Shown one piece after another: positions 50,722-59,240 of a DNA stretch of 64,000 nt. The notes under the pieces were generated by a model, which saw nothing but the letters and a program-made list of their open reading frames with translations, ran no database searches and was not told the DNA's origin. Source of the stretch: Sphingomonas sp. IC081 (GTDB lineage Bacteria > Pseudomonadota > Alphaproteobacteria > Sphingomonadales > Sphingomonadaceae); NCBI RefSeq assembly GCF_006874585.1, contig NZ_CP029762.1:651922-715921 (forward strand), written 5' to 3'. The first letter of the stretch is position 1. Each line of letters opens with the position of its first letter. Position numbers and translations under genes: made by a program.

Positions 50722-53159
50722 AGAACCTTCCAGATCTCTCTCGCGTACTCGGCAATCGTCCGATCGGACGAGAACCAGCCTACATTCGCAATATTGCGTA
50801 TCGCCGCGCTGCGCCAGCGGGAAGTATCCTCCCACCAGGCATCAACTGAACGTTGCGCCGCCGCATAAGCATCGAAATCGGCCGCGCACATGAACCAGTC
50901 ATGGTCGTAAATGCCGCCAACCAGATCCTTGTAGCGATCGGGATCGTCCGGAGAGAATACCCCGGACGAGATCGCCGAGAGCGCCTGGCTCAACTCGCGC
51001 GATCCCTCGATCACTTCGCGGGGATTGTAACCGTCCGCACGCTTTCTGGCGACTTCTTCGGCAGTAAGGCCGAAGATGACGATATTGTCGTCGCCGACAT
51101 GATCCTTGATCTCGACATTGGCGCCGTCAAGCGTACCGATGGTGAGCGCGCCGTTCAGCGCGAACTTCATATTGCCGGTGCCCGAGGCTTCCATTCCCGC
51201 GGTCGAGATCTGTTCGGACAGGTCCGCCGCCGGGAAGATCCGCTCGCCCAGGCTGACGTTGTAGTTGGGCACGAACACCACCTTCAGCAGCCCGCCCACC
51301 GAAGGATCGGCATTGACGCGCCGGGCTATGTCGTTGGCCAGCTTGATGATCAGCTTGGCGTTGTGATAGCTCGGCGCCGCCTTGCCCGCGAAGATCTTCA
51401 CCCGCGGCACCCAGTCCCGCTCAGGATGGCTGCGGATCTGGTCGTAGAGCGCCACCGTCTCGATCAGGTTGAGCAGCTGGCGCTTGTATTCGTGGATACG
51501 CTTGATCTGCACATCGAACAGCGCATCGGGATCGAGGCGCACGCCCATCGTCTTCTTGATGTAGTCCGCCAGCGCCACCTTGTTGGCGCGCTTCACTTCG
51601 GCCACGCGCTCGCCCAGCTGCGCATCGCCCGCAAGCGCATTGAGGTCGGACAGTCTTTCCGCGTCGTCAAGGAAACCATCGCCGATGGCATCGCGGATCA
51701 CCCGGGTCAGGCCCGGATTGCACTGCTGCAGCCAGCGGCGCGGGGTGACGCCGTTGGTCTTGTTGTTAATTCGCGTGGGATAAAGCCGGTGGAGATCGGC
51801 AAAGACCGTCTCCTTCATCAGTTCGGTATGGAGCGCGGCCACGCCGTTCACCGAATGCGACCCCACGAAAGCCAGGTTGGCCATGCGCACGCGCCGCTCT
51901 CCGCCCTCGTCGATCAGCGAGATCGCCGCGATCTGCGCATCATCGCAGCCCGCCTTGCGCGCCTCCCTCAGCACGCGGCTGTTGATCGCATAGATGATCT
52001 GCATGTGGCGCGGTAGCATCCGCTCGAACAACGGCAGGGGCCAGGATTCCAGTGCCTCGGGCAGCAGGGTGTGGTTGGTGTAGGACACCGTCTGGCGGCA
52101 CAGGTCCCAGGCCTCGTTGAACTCAAGGCCGTTTTCATCGACCAGCAGCCGCATCAGTTCGGCCACCGCGACCGAGGGGTGCGTGTCGTTGAGCTGGATC
52201 GCGACCTTGTCCGGCAAAGTGCGGATATCGCCTTCGTACTGGACGTGACGGCGCACGATGTCCTGAATGGAAGCGGCGGTGAAGAAATACTCCTGCCGCA
52301 GCCGCAGTTCCTGCCCGGCAGGGCTGGAATCGGCGGGGTAGAGCACCCGCACAAGGCTGTCCGCCCGCACCTGCTCCGCCAGCGCGCCGAAGTGGTCGCC
52401 CGCATTGAAGGCATCGAGCTTGATCGGATCGAGCGGGCTCGACGTCCAGAGCCGCAGCGTGTTCACGCGCTTGCCACGCCAGCCGACGATCGGGGTATCG
52501 ATGGCGGTCGCCTCGACCTGCTCGGCCGGGTGCCAGAACACGCCCTCGCCCTCTGCCACCACTTCACCGCCAAAGCCGATGCGGTAGGTGCTTTCCACCC
52601 GCTCGAACTCCCAGGGGTTGCCGTGGGCCAGCCATGTCTCGGGCAGCTCGACCTGCCAGCCATCGTCGACGCGCTGGCGGAACATGCCGTTCTTGTAGCG
52701 GATACCGTAGCCGTAGGCCGGGATGTCCAGCGTGGCGAGGCTCTCCATGAAGCAGGCAGCGAGACGCCCCAAGCCACCGTTTCCGAGCGCCGCGTCGGGC
52801 TCAAGCTCCTCGAGCGCCGCCAGGTCCAGCCCGTGCGCGGCCAGCGCCTTCTCGAACTCGCGCGTCATGCCCATGTTCGAGAGCGCGTCGCGCAGCAGGC
52901 GACCGATCAGGAATTCCATCGAGAGGTAATAGACCCGCTTGCCCCCGGTATCGTAGGTGCGGCGGGTCGATTCGAACCAGCTGTCGATGATCTTGTCGCG
53001 CAGCGCGTAGATCGAGGCGGTGTACCAGTCGTACTGCTTGGCCGCGCGTTCGTCCTTGCCCACGCGGTTTCGCAGGACGCGAACGATATGCTTGTCCATT
53101 TCGGACGGGGTTTGCACGCAAGCCAGCGGAGAAGTGTCTGACACAGGATCGGTAGCCAC
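50718..53159 (-). CDS. glgP: glycogen phosphorylase, GT35
   Basis: An 813-residue phosphorylase. LEELEPDAALGNGGLGRLAACF, AIQLNDTHPSVAVAELMR, and the pyridoxal-phosphate lysine in EASGTGNMKFALNGAL are diagnostic. It releases glucose-1-phosphate from glycogen. The upstream GTG 53165 is only 1 nt from AGGAG, so I prefer GTG 53159, two codons later, with about 7 nt spacing. It is first in glgP-B-C-A-X, so degradation and synthesis enzymes are co-transcribed. Confidence 0.93.
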   Translation of the reverse strand: MATDPVSDTSPLACVQTPSEMDKHIVRVLRNRVGKDERAAKQYDWYTASIYALRDKIIDSWFESTRRTYDTGGKRVYYLSMEFLIGRLLRDALSNMGMTREFEKALAAHGLDLAALEELEPDAALGNGGLGRLAACFMESLATLDIPAYGYGIRYKNGMFRQRVDDGWQVELPETWLAHGNPWEFERVESTYRIGFGGEVVAEGEGVFWHPAEQVEATAIDTPIVGWRGKRVNTLRLWTSSPLDPIKLDAFNAGDHFGALAEQVRADSLVRVLYPADSSPAGQELRLRQEYFFTAASIQDIVRRHVQYEGDIRTLPDKVAIQLNDTHPSVAVAELMRLLVDENGLEFNEAWDLCRQTVSYTNHTLLPEALESWPLPLFERMLPRHMQIIYAINSRVLREARKAGCDDAQIAAISLIDEGGERRVRMANLAFVGSHSVNGVAALHTELMKETVFADLHRLYPTRINNKTNGVTPRRWLQQCNPGLTRVIRDAIGDGFLDDAERLSDLNALAGDAQLGERVAEVKRANKVALADYIKKTMGVRLDPDALFDVQIKRIHEYKRQLLNLIETVALYDQIRSHPERDWVPRVKIFAGKAAPSYHNAKLIIKLANDIARRVNADPSVGGLLKVVFVPNYNVSLGERIFPAADLSEQISTAGMEASGTGNMKFALNGALTIGTLDGANVEIKDHVGDDNIVIFGLTAEEVARKRADGYNPREVIEGSRELSQALSAISSGVFSPDDPDRYKDLVGGIYDHDWFMCAADFDAYAAAQRSVDAWWEDTSRWRSAAIRNIANVGWFSSDRTIAEYAREIWKVL

Positions 53160-53321
53160 GGGCACACTCCTGAACAGGCCGATCGCCGGACTGAAAAAAG
53201 TCGGCGGAAACGGCGGTTTACGTCATCTTCGGGACGCCCCGAACCCGGTGCGCGCCCATCTCTTCCCGACTTCCTCCACCATGGCTAGCACAGCATCGCG
53301 ACGCGGCAAGAGCGATTGTGC

Positions 53322-53350
53322 GGTGCCGCAAAAAATTCGCCAGCGAAGAT
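53322..53350. repeat. partial hairpin repeat copy before the GH13 gene
   Basis: GGTGCCGCAAAAAATTCGCC is the right half of the 7616-7761 element (7724-7741) with two extra A residues; AGCGAAGAT then closes a short hairpin. It lies in the 239-bp gap between divergent glgP and the alpha-glucosidase gene, about 50 bp before the latter. No other promoter element in this gap was convincing. Confidence 0.55.
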
Positions 53351-53398
53351 CGCGGCTGTTATACCGGACGCTTCCGCCGGCCTTCGCGAAAGGTGCGC

Positions 53399-55051
53399 AT
53401 GACTCTCGATCCTACCGACGCGGCTTCCCCCGAGACCGTTCCTGCGGCAACAGCCCAAGAAACACCGCCGCGGCCGTGGTGGCAGGGCGCTGCAATCTAC
53501 CAGATCTATCCGCGCAGCTTTCAGGACAGCGATGGCGACGGCGTCGGCGACCTTGCCGGGATCACCCGCCGGCTGGACTATGTGGCGGCGCTGGGCGTCG
53601 ACGCGATCTGGATCTCGCCGTTCTTCACCTCGCCCATGCGCGATTTCGGCTACGACGTAGCCGACTATCGCGGCATCGACCCGGTCTTCGGCACCATGGC
53701 CGATTTCGACGCGCTGGTCGCGCGCGCCCACGAACTGGGCCTTAAAGTCCTGATCGACCAGGTCTACGCGCATACTTCCGACCAGCACGCATGGTTCGCG
53801 GAAAGCCGCCAGAACCGCGACAACGCCAAGGCAGACTGGTACGTCTGGCACGATCCGAACGAGGACGGCACCCCGCCCAACAACTGGCAGTCGGTGTTCG
53901 GCGGCCCGGCCTGGACCTGGGACGCGCGGCGGCGGCAGTACTACATGCATACCTTCCTCAAGGAACAGCCGCAGCTCAACATGCACAACCTCGATGTGCA
54001 GGACGCGATCATGGACGTCGCCCGGTTCTGGCTGGAGCGCGGGGTGGACGGGTTCCGTCTCGACGCGCTCAACCACGCGATGCACGACCCCGAACTGCGC
54101 GACAATCCGCCCGCGCCCGAGGATGGCCGCGTGCGATCCCGCCCTTTCGACTACCAGATCAAGAAATACAGCCAGTCGCACCCGGGCATGGTTGCCGTGG
54201 TCGAGAAGCTGCGCGGGGTCTGCGACGAATTCTGCGCCATCCATACCGTCGCCGAAATCGGCGGCGACCATCCTCAGGCGGACCGGCGCGCCTATACCTC
54301 GGGCAATCACCGGCTCAACAGCGCCTATGGTTTCGACTTCCTCTATGCCCCGGCACTGACGGCAGGCATCGTGGTCGATGTGCTGGACCGCTGGGAACTC
54401 GCGCCCGGAGAGGTTGGCGGCTGGCCAAGCTGGGCTTTCGAGAACCACGACGCCCCTCGTGCCGTGTCGCGCTGGTGCGCGCCGGAGAACCGCACAGCCT
54501 TTGCCCGCGTGAAAATGGCGCTGCTGACGGCGCTGCGCGGCAACGTGATCGTCTATCAGGGCGAGGAACTCGGCCTCGTGCAGGACGAGATCCCCTATGA
54601 ACAGCTTCAGGACCCCGAGGCGATCGCCAACTGGCCGCTCACGCTGTCACGCGATGGTGTCCGCACGCCGATTCCATGGGAGGACACTGCGCAGGGCGCC
54701 TTCACCACCGGCACGCCGTGGCTACCGATGTCCGCTGAAAACCTGTCGCGCGCGGTGGCCGTTCAGGAAGCGGACCCGGCATCGCTGCTGCACTTCACCC
54801 GCCACCTGCTGGCCTTGCGCAAGGCGATCCCGGCACTCCGCCATGGCTCGCTGGTCGACTGGTCCGCAGACGGCGACCTGCTCATGTTCGAACGCGATGC
54901 CGGGACCGCGCGTGTGCGCTGCCTGTTCAACCTCTCTGCCAGCCCTATCGACCTGCCAGAGTCCGCCACAGGAATGATCGTGCTATCGGTAAACGGGGCC
55001 GATCACGACCATCTCCCCGCCTATGGCGCCATATGGCTGGGAACCAACTGA
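53399..55051 (+). CDS. alpha-glucosidase, GH13
   Basis: A 550-residue cytoplasmic-looking enzyme (no signal). The barrel shows AIYQIYPRSFQDSDGDGVGD (33-52), DVADYRGIDP, nucleophile D222 in GVDGFRLDALNH, acid/base E286 in VAEIGGD and the third acid D351 in ENHDAPR. The DVAD block and order of motifs fit the GH13_23/GH13_17 alpha-glucosidases of alphaproteobacteria. It hydrolyses short alpha-glucosides such as maltose or products of glycogen breakdown. It is divergent from glgP. ATG 53399 has GAAAGG upstream. Confidence 0.92.
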   Translation: MTLDPTDAASPETVPAATAQETPPRPWWQGAAIYQIYPRSFQDSDGDGVGDLAGITRRLDYVAALGVDAIWISPFFTSPMRDFGYDVADYRGIDPVFGTMADFDALVARAHELGLKVLIDQVYAHTSDQHAWFAESRQNRDNAKADWYVWHDPNEDGTPPNNWQSVFGGPAWTWDARRRQYYMHTFLKEQPQLNMHNLDVQDAIMDVARFWLERGVDGFRLDALNHAMHDPELRDNPPAPEDGRVRSRPFDYQIKKYSQSHPGMVAVVEKLRGVCDEFCAIHTVAEIGGDHPQADRRAYTSGNHRLNSAYGFDFLYAPALTAGIVVDVLDRWELAPGEVGGWPSWAFENHDAPRAVSRWCAPENRTAFARVKMALLTALRGNVIVYQGEELGLVQDEIPYEQLQDPEAIANWPLTLSRDGVRTPIPWEDTAQGAFTTGTPWLPMSAENLSRAVAVQEADPASLLHFTRHLLALRKAIPALRHGSLVDWSADGDLLMFERDAGTARVRCLFNLSASPIDLPESATGMIVLSVNGADHDHLPAYGAIWLGTN

Positions 55052-55104
55052 ACAAAAACGATAATTTGCCCTATCCCTGCACTCCGGTTAACCAGAAATC
55101 CGTC

Positions 55105-55110
55105 TATAAT
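55105..55110 (+). promoter_or_regulatory. candidate -10 element before the HD-GYP-type gene
   Basis: A perfect TATAAT lies 88 bp before the start at 55198, in a 146-bp gap. No good -35 hexamer is found at the standard distance. Confidence 0.35.
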
Positions 55111-55197
55111 ACGTGAACTTACCGAGCCTTGCGCGAACGCCGGGAAAGCCTTGTTCGCGCTATCCGCGAAGTAGGCTCCTCCACTCGCGGGTTTGGA

Positions 55198-56487
55198 ATG
55201 GTTCTCAAGCGCATATTGCCGTCGCAAGTCGAAATGGGAATGTACATCCAGTCGTTCCAGGGCAACTGGCTGCGCCATCCGTTCTGGCGCGCCAATTTCG
55301 TGGTGGACGATCGCGAGCGGCTGGACATCGTGAGGGCCAGCGAGATCGACGCCGTGATCATCGATACCGAACGCGGTATCGATGTAAACACTCCTGCCGA
55401 AGCGGAAATGGCCGTTGCCGCAGCCCCGTCCGGACCGCTCCGCATGCGCCCCGCACCGCGCCGGGTCATGCCTCCGCTACGCGGATCGCCGGTCGCCAAC
55501 GGTGCTGCGCTGCGCTCCGGCCCGATTCCGATCACCCGTGAATTCGGCAATGCCCGGCTGGTGGCAGGCAAATCGCGCAAGGTCATCTCCAGGGTCTTCC
55601 TCGAAGCCCGGCTCGGCAAAGCCCCCCGCGTGGTCGAAGTGGCACCGGTAGTCGAGGACATCCACGCCTCCATAGAGAGAAATCCCTATGCCTTTTCCGG
55701 CCTGATGCGCTGCAAGTCGGAAAACGAACCGATCTATCGCCACATGCTGGCGACCAGCGCGCTGATGGTCTCGCTCGCCCGCCAGATGCGCCTGCCGCCC
55801 GGAGAATCCCGCCTCGCCGGACTGGCCGGGCTCCTGCTCGACGTCGGCGTCAGCCAGCTCGACATCGAATTTTCCGAAGGCATGGGCATCGCCAGCGAGG
55901 TCCCCGCCGAACTGTGGGCCCGTCACACCGTCGTGGGGCGCCAGTTGCTGGAGGCGGCGGGCGACATGCCGGGCGAAGTGCTTCGGGCCGTCTCGCGTCA
56001 CCACGAATCCGTCGCCAATGCAGGCAGCGAATTCATGGTCGCGGGCGGCGACCTCGACCTGTTTTCGCGCATGGCGGCGATCTGCGACCATTTCGACCTC
56101 GCCGTCGGCGGCGCGCTCACCGGAATTCCACTCGACCCGGCGCAAGTGCTGCGCGACATGGAGAGCCAGCCGGAGCGCTTCGACGCGAAGATCGTTGCCC
56201 GCTTCGTGGAATCGCTGGGCGTCTACCCGATCGGCACCTTTGTCACGCTGCGCAGCGGCCGGATCGCGATGGTCGTCGATCAGGACCCCGAGGCGCCCGA
56301 ACTCCCTGTCGTCCATGCCTTCTTTTCCACCGCGATGGGCCGCCATGTCGCTGGACACACCATTCCGCTCGGTCATTGCTTCGGCGAGGATGCCATCGAC
56401 GGCATCGCCGACCTCGAAAGCCACGGCCTGCCATCGGCTACCGCCTTGCGTGAAAAGGTATTGGCGACCCTGCAGCGCACCCTTTGA
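55198..56487 (+). CDS. DUF3391 and degenerate HD-GYP domain protein
   Basis: A 429-residue protein. Residues 1-65 are a DUF3391 domain (LPSQVEMGMYIQSF). Residues about 155-360 align with HD-GYP phosphodiesterases, but the signature residues are lost. The expected HDxGK is LLDVGVS (213-219), without the His and Lys. RHHES (267-271) survives, but no GYP follows. CDHFDLAVGG replaces the usual adenine-loop segment. It is therefore unlikely to hydrolyse c-di-GMP and may be a sensor or scaffold. The ATG gives the standard DUF3391 start. No operon partner on its strand. Confidence 0.85.
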   Translation: MVLKRILPSQVEMGMYIQSFQGNWLRHPFWRANFVVDDRERLDIVRASEIDAVIIDTERGIDVNTPAEAEMAVAAAPSGPLRMRPAPRRVMPPLRGSPVANGAALRSGPIPITREFGNARLVAGKSRKVISRVFLEARLGKAPRVVEVAPVVEDIHASIERNPYAFSGLMRCKSENEPIYRHMLATSALMVSLARQMRLPPGESRLAGLAGLLLDVGVSQLDIEFSEGMGIASEVPAELWARHTVVGRQLLEAAGDMPGEVLRAVSRHHESVANAGSEFMVAGGDLDLFSRMAAICDHFDLAVGGALTGIPLDPAQVLRDMESQPERFDAKIVARFVESLGVYPIGTFVTLRSGRIAMVVDQDPEAPELPVVHAFFSTAMGRHVAGHTIPLGHCFGEDAIDGIADLESHGLPSATALREKVLATLQRTL

Positions 56488-56500
56488 CGCCAGCGCCGCG

Positions 56501-58066
56501 TCAGCCCGGCTGCTGGGTCCATTCGACGCGGTAGAGATCGAACCGGCGGTCCTTGAGGTTCTGCACCGCGCCGGACTGGCGCGCGGTCAGCAGTGCATCG
56601 AGGCTGAGATCGGCAATCGCGATCGTCTCGGTATTGGGCGCCGTATCCGCCGCCACGCCGTCCCGCGCGAAGGGGAAGTCCGAAGGCGTCAGGATCGCGC
56701 TTTCGGCGTAGTGGACGTCCATGTTCTCCACGTTCGGCAGGTTGCCGACAACACCGGAGGTGACGACGTAGCACTGGTTCTCCACCGCACGCGCCTGGCA
56801 GCAGTAGCGCACGCGCAGGAAGCCCCGCCGCTCGTCGGTGCAGAACGGCACGAACAGCATCAGCGCGCCCTGGTTGACGAGGTGGCGGGAGAGTTCGGGG
56901 AACTCGCTGTCATAGCAGATCATCACGCCGATCGGCCCGCAGTCGGTGGGGATCACATTGGCGCCGTAACCGCCCTTGATGTTCCACCACTTGCGCTCGG
57001 ACGGAGTGGGGTGCAGCTTCTGCGTCTCATGCACCGCGCCGTCGCGCAGGAAGGTATAGGCGATGTTGCGGATCTCGCTCTTGCCCCCGCCCAGCTTCAC
57101 ACGGGTGGGGTGCGAGCCGCCGATCACGTTGATATTGTAGCTGACCGCCATGCGCTGCATGAATTCCACGAAACGCGTTGTGTAGTCCGCGATCTTCTCG
57201 ATGGCGGCGGCGGGTTCCAGCTTGGTTTCCTCGATCGAGAGCAGTTCCAGCGTGAAAAGCTCCGGGAACACCACGAAGTCGCTCTCGTAATCCGAAGCCA
57301 CGTCGATCCAGTATTCGACCTGCTCCTCGAACTGGTCGATCGTCTCGATCTTGCGCATCATGAACTGCACGGTGGCAACGCGCACGCTGGAGGGCACGCG
57401 TTCCTTGAAACCCGGGATGGCCTTGCCGGTATCGCGCGGGGCAAGCGGGTTGGTCCAGTACATGATCACGGCGTTGCCGCCGCTTTCCTTGTCGTTCGGG
57501 ATATAGTCCGGCAGGATCCCGCGCGGCTCGTACCCCTCGTTCATCTGGAACTGGATGACGGCGTCACGGACCTTCTTGTTCTTCACCGCCTCCAGGTAGT
57601 CCGCCGGGTTCGGATACTGGCGCTTGCGGCGGGAATAGCCGGGCATCCGGCCGGCGAAGGCGATGCCCTTGAGCTCGAAATACTGGCAGACTTCCTTGCG
57701 CTTGCGATAGAGACGCTGGCCGATGCGCAGGCGCCGGTAATCGGGATCGACGCAGACCTCGAAACCATAGAGCACGTCGCCATCGTCGGCCGGCGGGCGG
57801 CCATAACCGCCATTGCTGATCTCCTCCCAGGTATGCGGACGGAAGGCCTGATCGGCCGTGACGATCATCGTCGCGCAGTGCCCAACCACCTTGCCCTCGT
57901 ACTCGGCCACGAACTGGCCTTCGGGGAAATTGATCACCTGCCCCCGAATCTCCGCGCGGGTGAAGGCATCGGCGGTGCCGTAGACCTTGCTGGAGAGGCG
58001 GGCGATGGCGGGAGCGTCGGCGACGGTGGCGGGACGAATGATGAGCTTGGCTTTGATCTGGTCCAT
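56501..58066 (-). CDS. GNAT acetyltransferase fused to carbon-nitrogen hydrolase
   Basis: A 521-residue fusion. Residues 8-205 are a GNAT domain (LIIRPATVADAPAIARLS; RRLRIGQRLY is the acetyl-CoA loop). Residues 226-510 are a nitrilase-superfamily domain with the triad E269 in VFPELFT, K350 in QKLHPTPSE and C384 in MICYDSEFPE. The arrangement is a known conserved fusion in bacteria but its substrate is not established; an amidase coupled to acyl transfer is plausible. No signal peptide, so cytoplasmic. It is convergent with the HD-GYP-type gene, 13 nt apart. Confidence 0.9.
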   Translation of the reverse strand: MDQIKAKLIIRPATVADAPAIARLSSKVYGTADAFTRAEIRGQVINFPEGQFVAEYEGKVVGHCATMIVTADQAFRPHTWEEISNGGYGRPPADDGDVLYGFEVCVDPDYRRLRIGQRLYRKRKEVCQYFELKGIAFAGRMPGYSRRKRQYPNPADYLEAVKNKKVRDAVIQFQMNEGYEPRGILPDYIPNDKESGGNAVIMYWTNPLAPRDTGKAIPGFKERVPSSVRVATVQFMMRKIETIDQFEEQVEYWIDVASDYESDFVVFPELFTLELLSIEETKLEPAAAIEKIADYTTRFVEFMQRMAVSYNINVIGGSHPTRVKLGGGKSEIRNIAYTFLRDGAVHETQKLHPTPSERKWWNIKGGYGANVIPTDCGPIGVMICYDSEFPELSRHLVNQGALMLFVPFCTDERRGFLRVRYCCQARAVENQCYVVTSGVVGNLPNVENMDVHYAESAILTPSDFPFARDGVAADTAPNTETIAIADLSLDALLTARQSGAVQNLKDRRFDLYRVEWTQQPG

Positions 58067-58184
58067 GGAGCAACCTTACGCGCGGGACGGCGGAGGGTTC
58101 CAGCCCTGGCGGCGACTCTTTTTTCGCGCCCTCACGGGATATTTCCGGCGTCTTTGCCGTTCTTTGGGATGAAAGGAGAGAGAC

Positions 58185-58439
58185 TTGAGCACCACTCTCA
58201 TCGCCCTTGCCCTGTTCGGCTGCAGCGACGACGGCTCTGCCTGCCAGCGCCTCGCCGTTCCCGTGCAGACCTTTCCGACCCGTGCCGCCTGCGCCGCGCG
58301 GCTGGAAGAGGCGCTGGGCTCGGACGTGGCACTGGGGGCGGATGCTCCCACCGTGCAGGCCCAGTGCCTGACCACGCGGCAATTGGCCGCTCTGGGCAGC
58401 AGGTCGATCGATCTCTCGAAAATCAACAGTCTACGCTAA
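58185..58439 (+). CDS. small hypothetical protein with TTG start
   Basis: An 84-residue protein of unknown function. It starts at TTG 58185 with a strong AAAGGAGAG at good spacing, which is the main evidence that it is translated. The N-terminus is moderately hydrophobic (TTLIALALFGC) and the protein has four Cys residues (positions 13, 20, 36, 61), so it may be exported and disulphide-bonded. It lies between the divergent GNAT-nitrilase gene and a strong terminator-like hairpin. No family recognised. Confidence 0.6.
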   Translation: MSTTLIALALFGCSDDGSACQRLAVPVQTFPTRAACAARLEEALGSDVALGADAPTVQAQCLTTRQLAALGSRSIDLSKINSLR

Positions 58440-58534
58440 GGTACGGCTTGGAGAGGAGCCAAGGCCAACGTCGCCCGACGCGGACTTCCGGGGAAACGGC
58501 CAGCAAGGCCGTCTGGAGGGAAAGATCGGGGAAT

Positions 58535-58566
58535 ACGGGAGCGCCGGAACAGACCGGCGCTCCCGT
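58535..58566. terminator. strong hairpin between convergent genes
   Basis: ACGGGAGCGCCGG (58535-58547) and CCGGCGCTCCCGT (58554-58566) form a perfect 13-bp stem with a 6-nt loop. It ends 21 nt before the convergent queF stop and 95 nt after the small TTG-start gene, so it can serve both strands. Confidence 0.75.
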
Positions 58567-58587
58567 TTCATCGGCAATCGGGAAAGC

Positions 58588-59049
58588 TCAGCCCCGGCCG
58601 CGGTAGCCCTGAACGCCCTGATCGGGAACCCACAGGCCTTCCGGCGCCGTGCCGGACTGCCAGAACACGTCGATCGGAATGCCGCCGCGCGGATACCAGT
58701 AGCCGCCGATGCGCAGCCAGCGCGGCTTCATCTCGTCGAACAGACGCTGGCCGATGCCGACCGTCACATCCTCGTGGAACCCGTTGTGGTTGCGGAACGA
58801 GCCGAGGAACAGCTTGAGGCTCTTGGATTCGACGATGGTCTCGCCGGGCGCATAATCGATCACGAGATGCGCAAAATCGGGCTGGCCGGTGACCGGGCAG
58901 AGCGAGGTGAATTCCGGCGCGGCAAAACGCACCAGATAGAGGCTGCCCTGGCGCGGATTGGGAACGTAATCGAGCACGGCCTCCTCGGGCGAGGTGGGCA
59001 GCGGCACGTTCTGGCCGAGATGCAGCGGAGCGATGGATGTGTCGGTCAT
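58588..59049 (-). CDS. queF: NADPH-dependent 7-cyano-7-deazaguanine reductase (preQ0 reductase)
   Basis: A 153-residue QueF of the short, single-domain type. The thioimide-forming Cys51 and Asp58 are in SLCPVTGQPDFAHL, E74 in ESKSLKLFLGSFRNH and the FHED motif follows. It reduces preQ0 to preQ1 for queuosine in tRNA. ATG 59049 gives the usual N-terminus. No other queuosine gene is nearby. Confidence 0.95.
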   Translation of the reverse strand: MTDTSIAPLHLGQNVPLPTSPEEAVLDYVPNPRQGSLYLVRFAAPEFTSLCPVTGQPDFAHLVIDYAPGETIVESKSLKLFLGSFRNHNGFHEDVTVGIGQRLFDEMKPRWLRIGGYWYPRGGIPIDVFWQSGTAPEGLWVPDQGVQGYRGRG

Positions 59050-59240
59050 GAGCGCCTTGATAATTGCCCGCCCTGCTTCCTTCAAGGCTTGGCGCCCCAT
59101 CCGGGGGCTGGCGAGCCATCGGCGCCCTTCTAGCCGGGCCGCAATTCGGCTATGATGCCCCTCGCCTCATCGCGCCGATGGACTATATGCGACCTCCATT
59201 AAGACAAGGTTCAGCGCGCGAAGGCTTCCGCACTGAAGGG

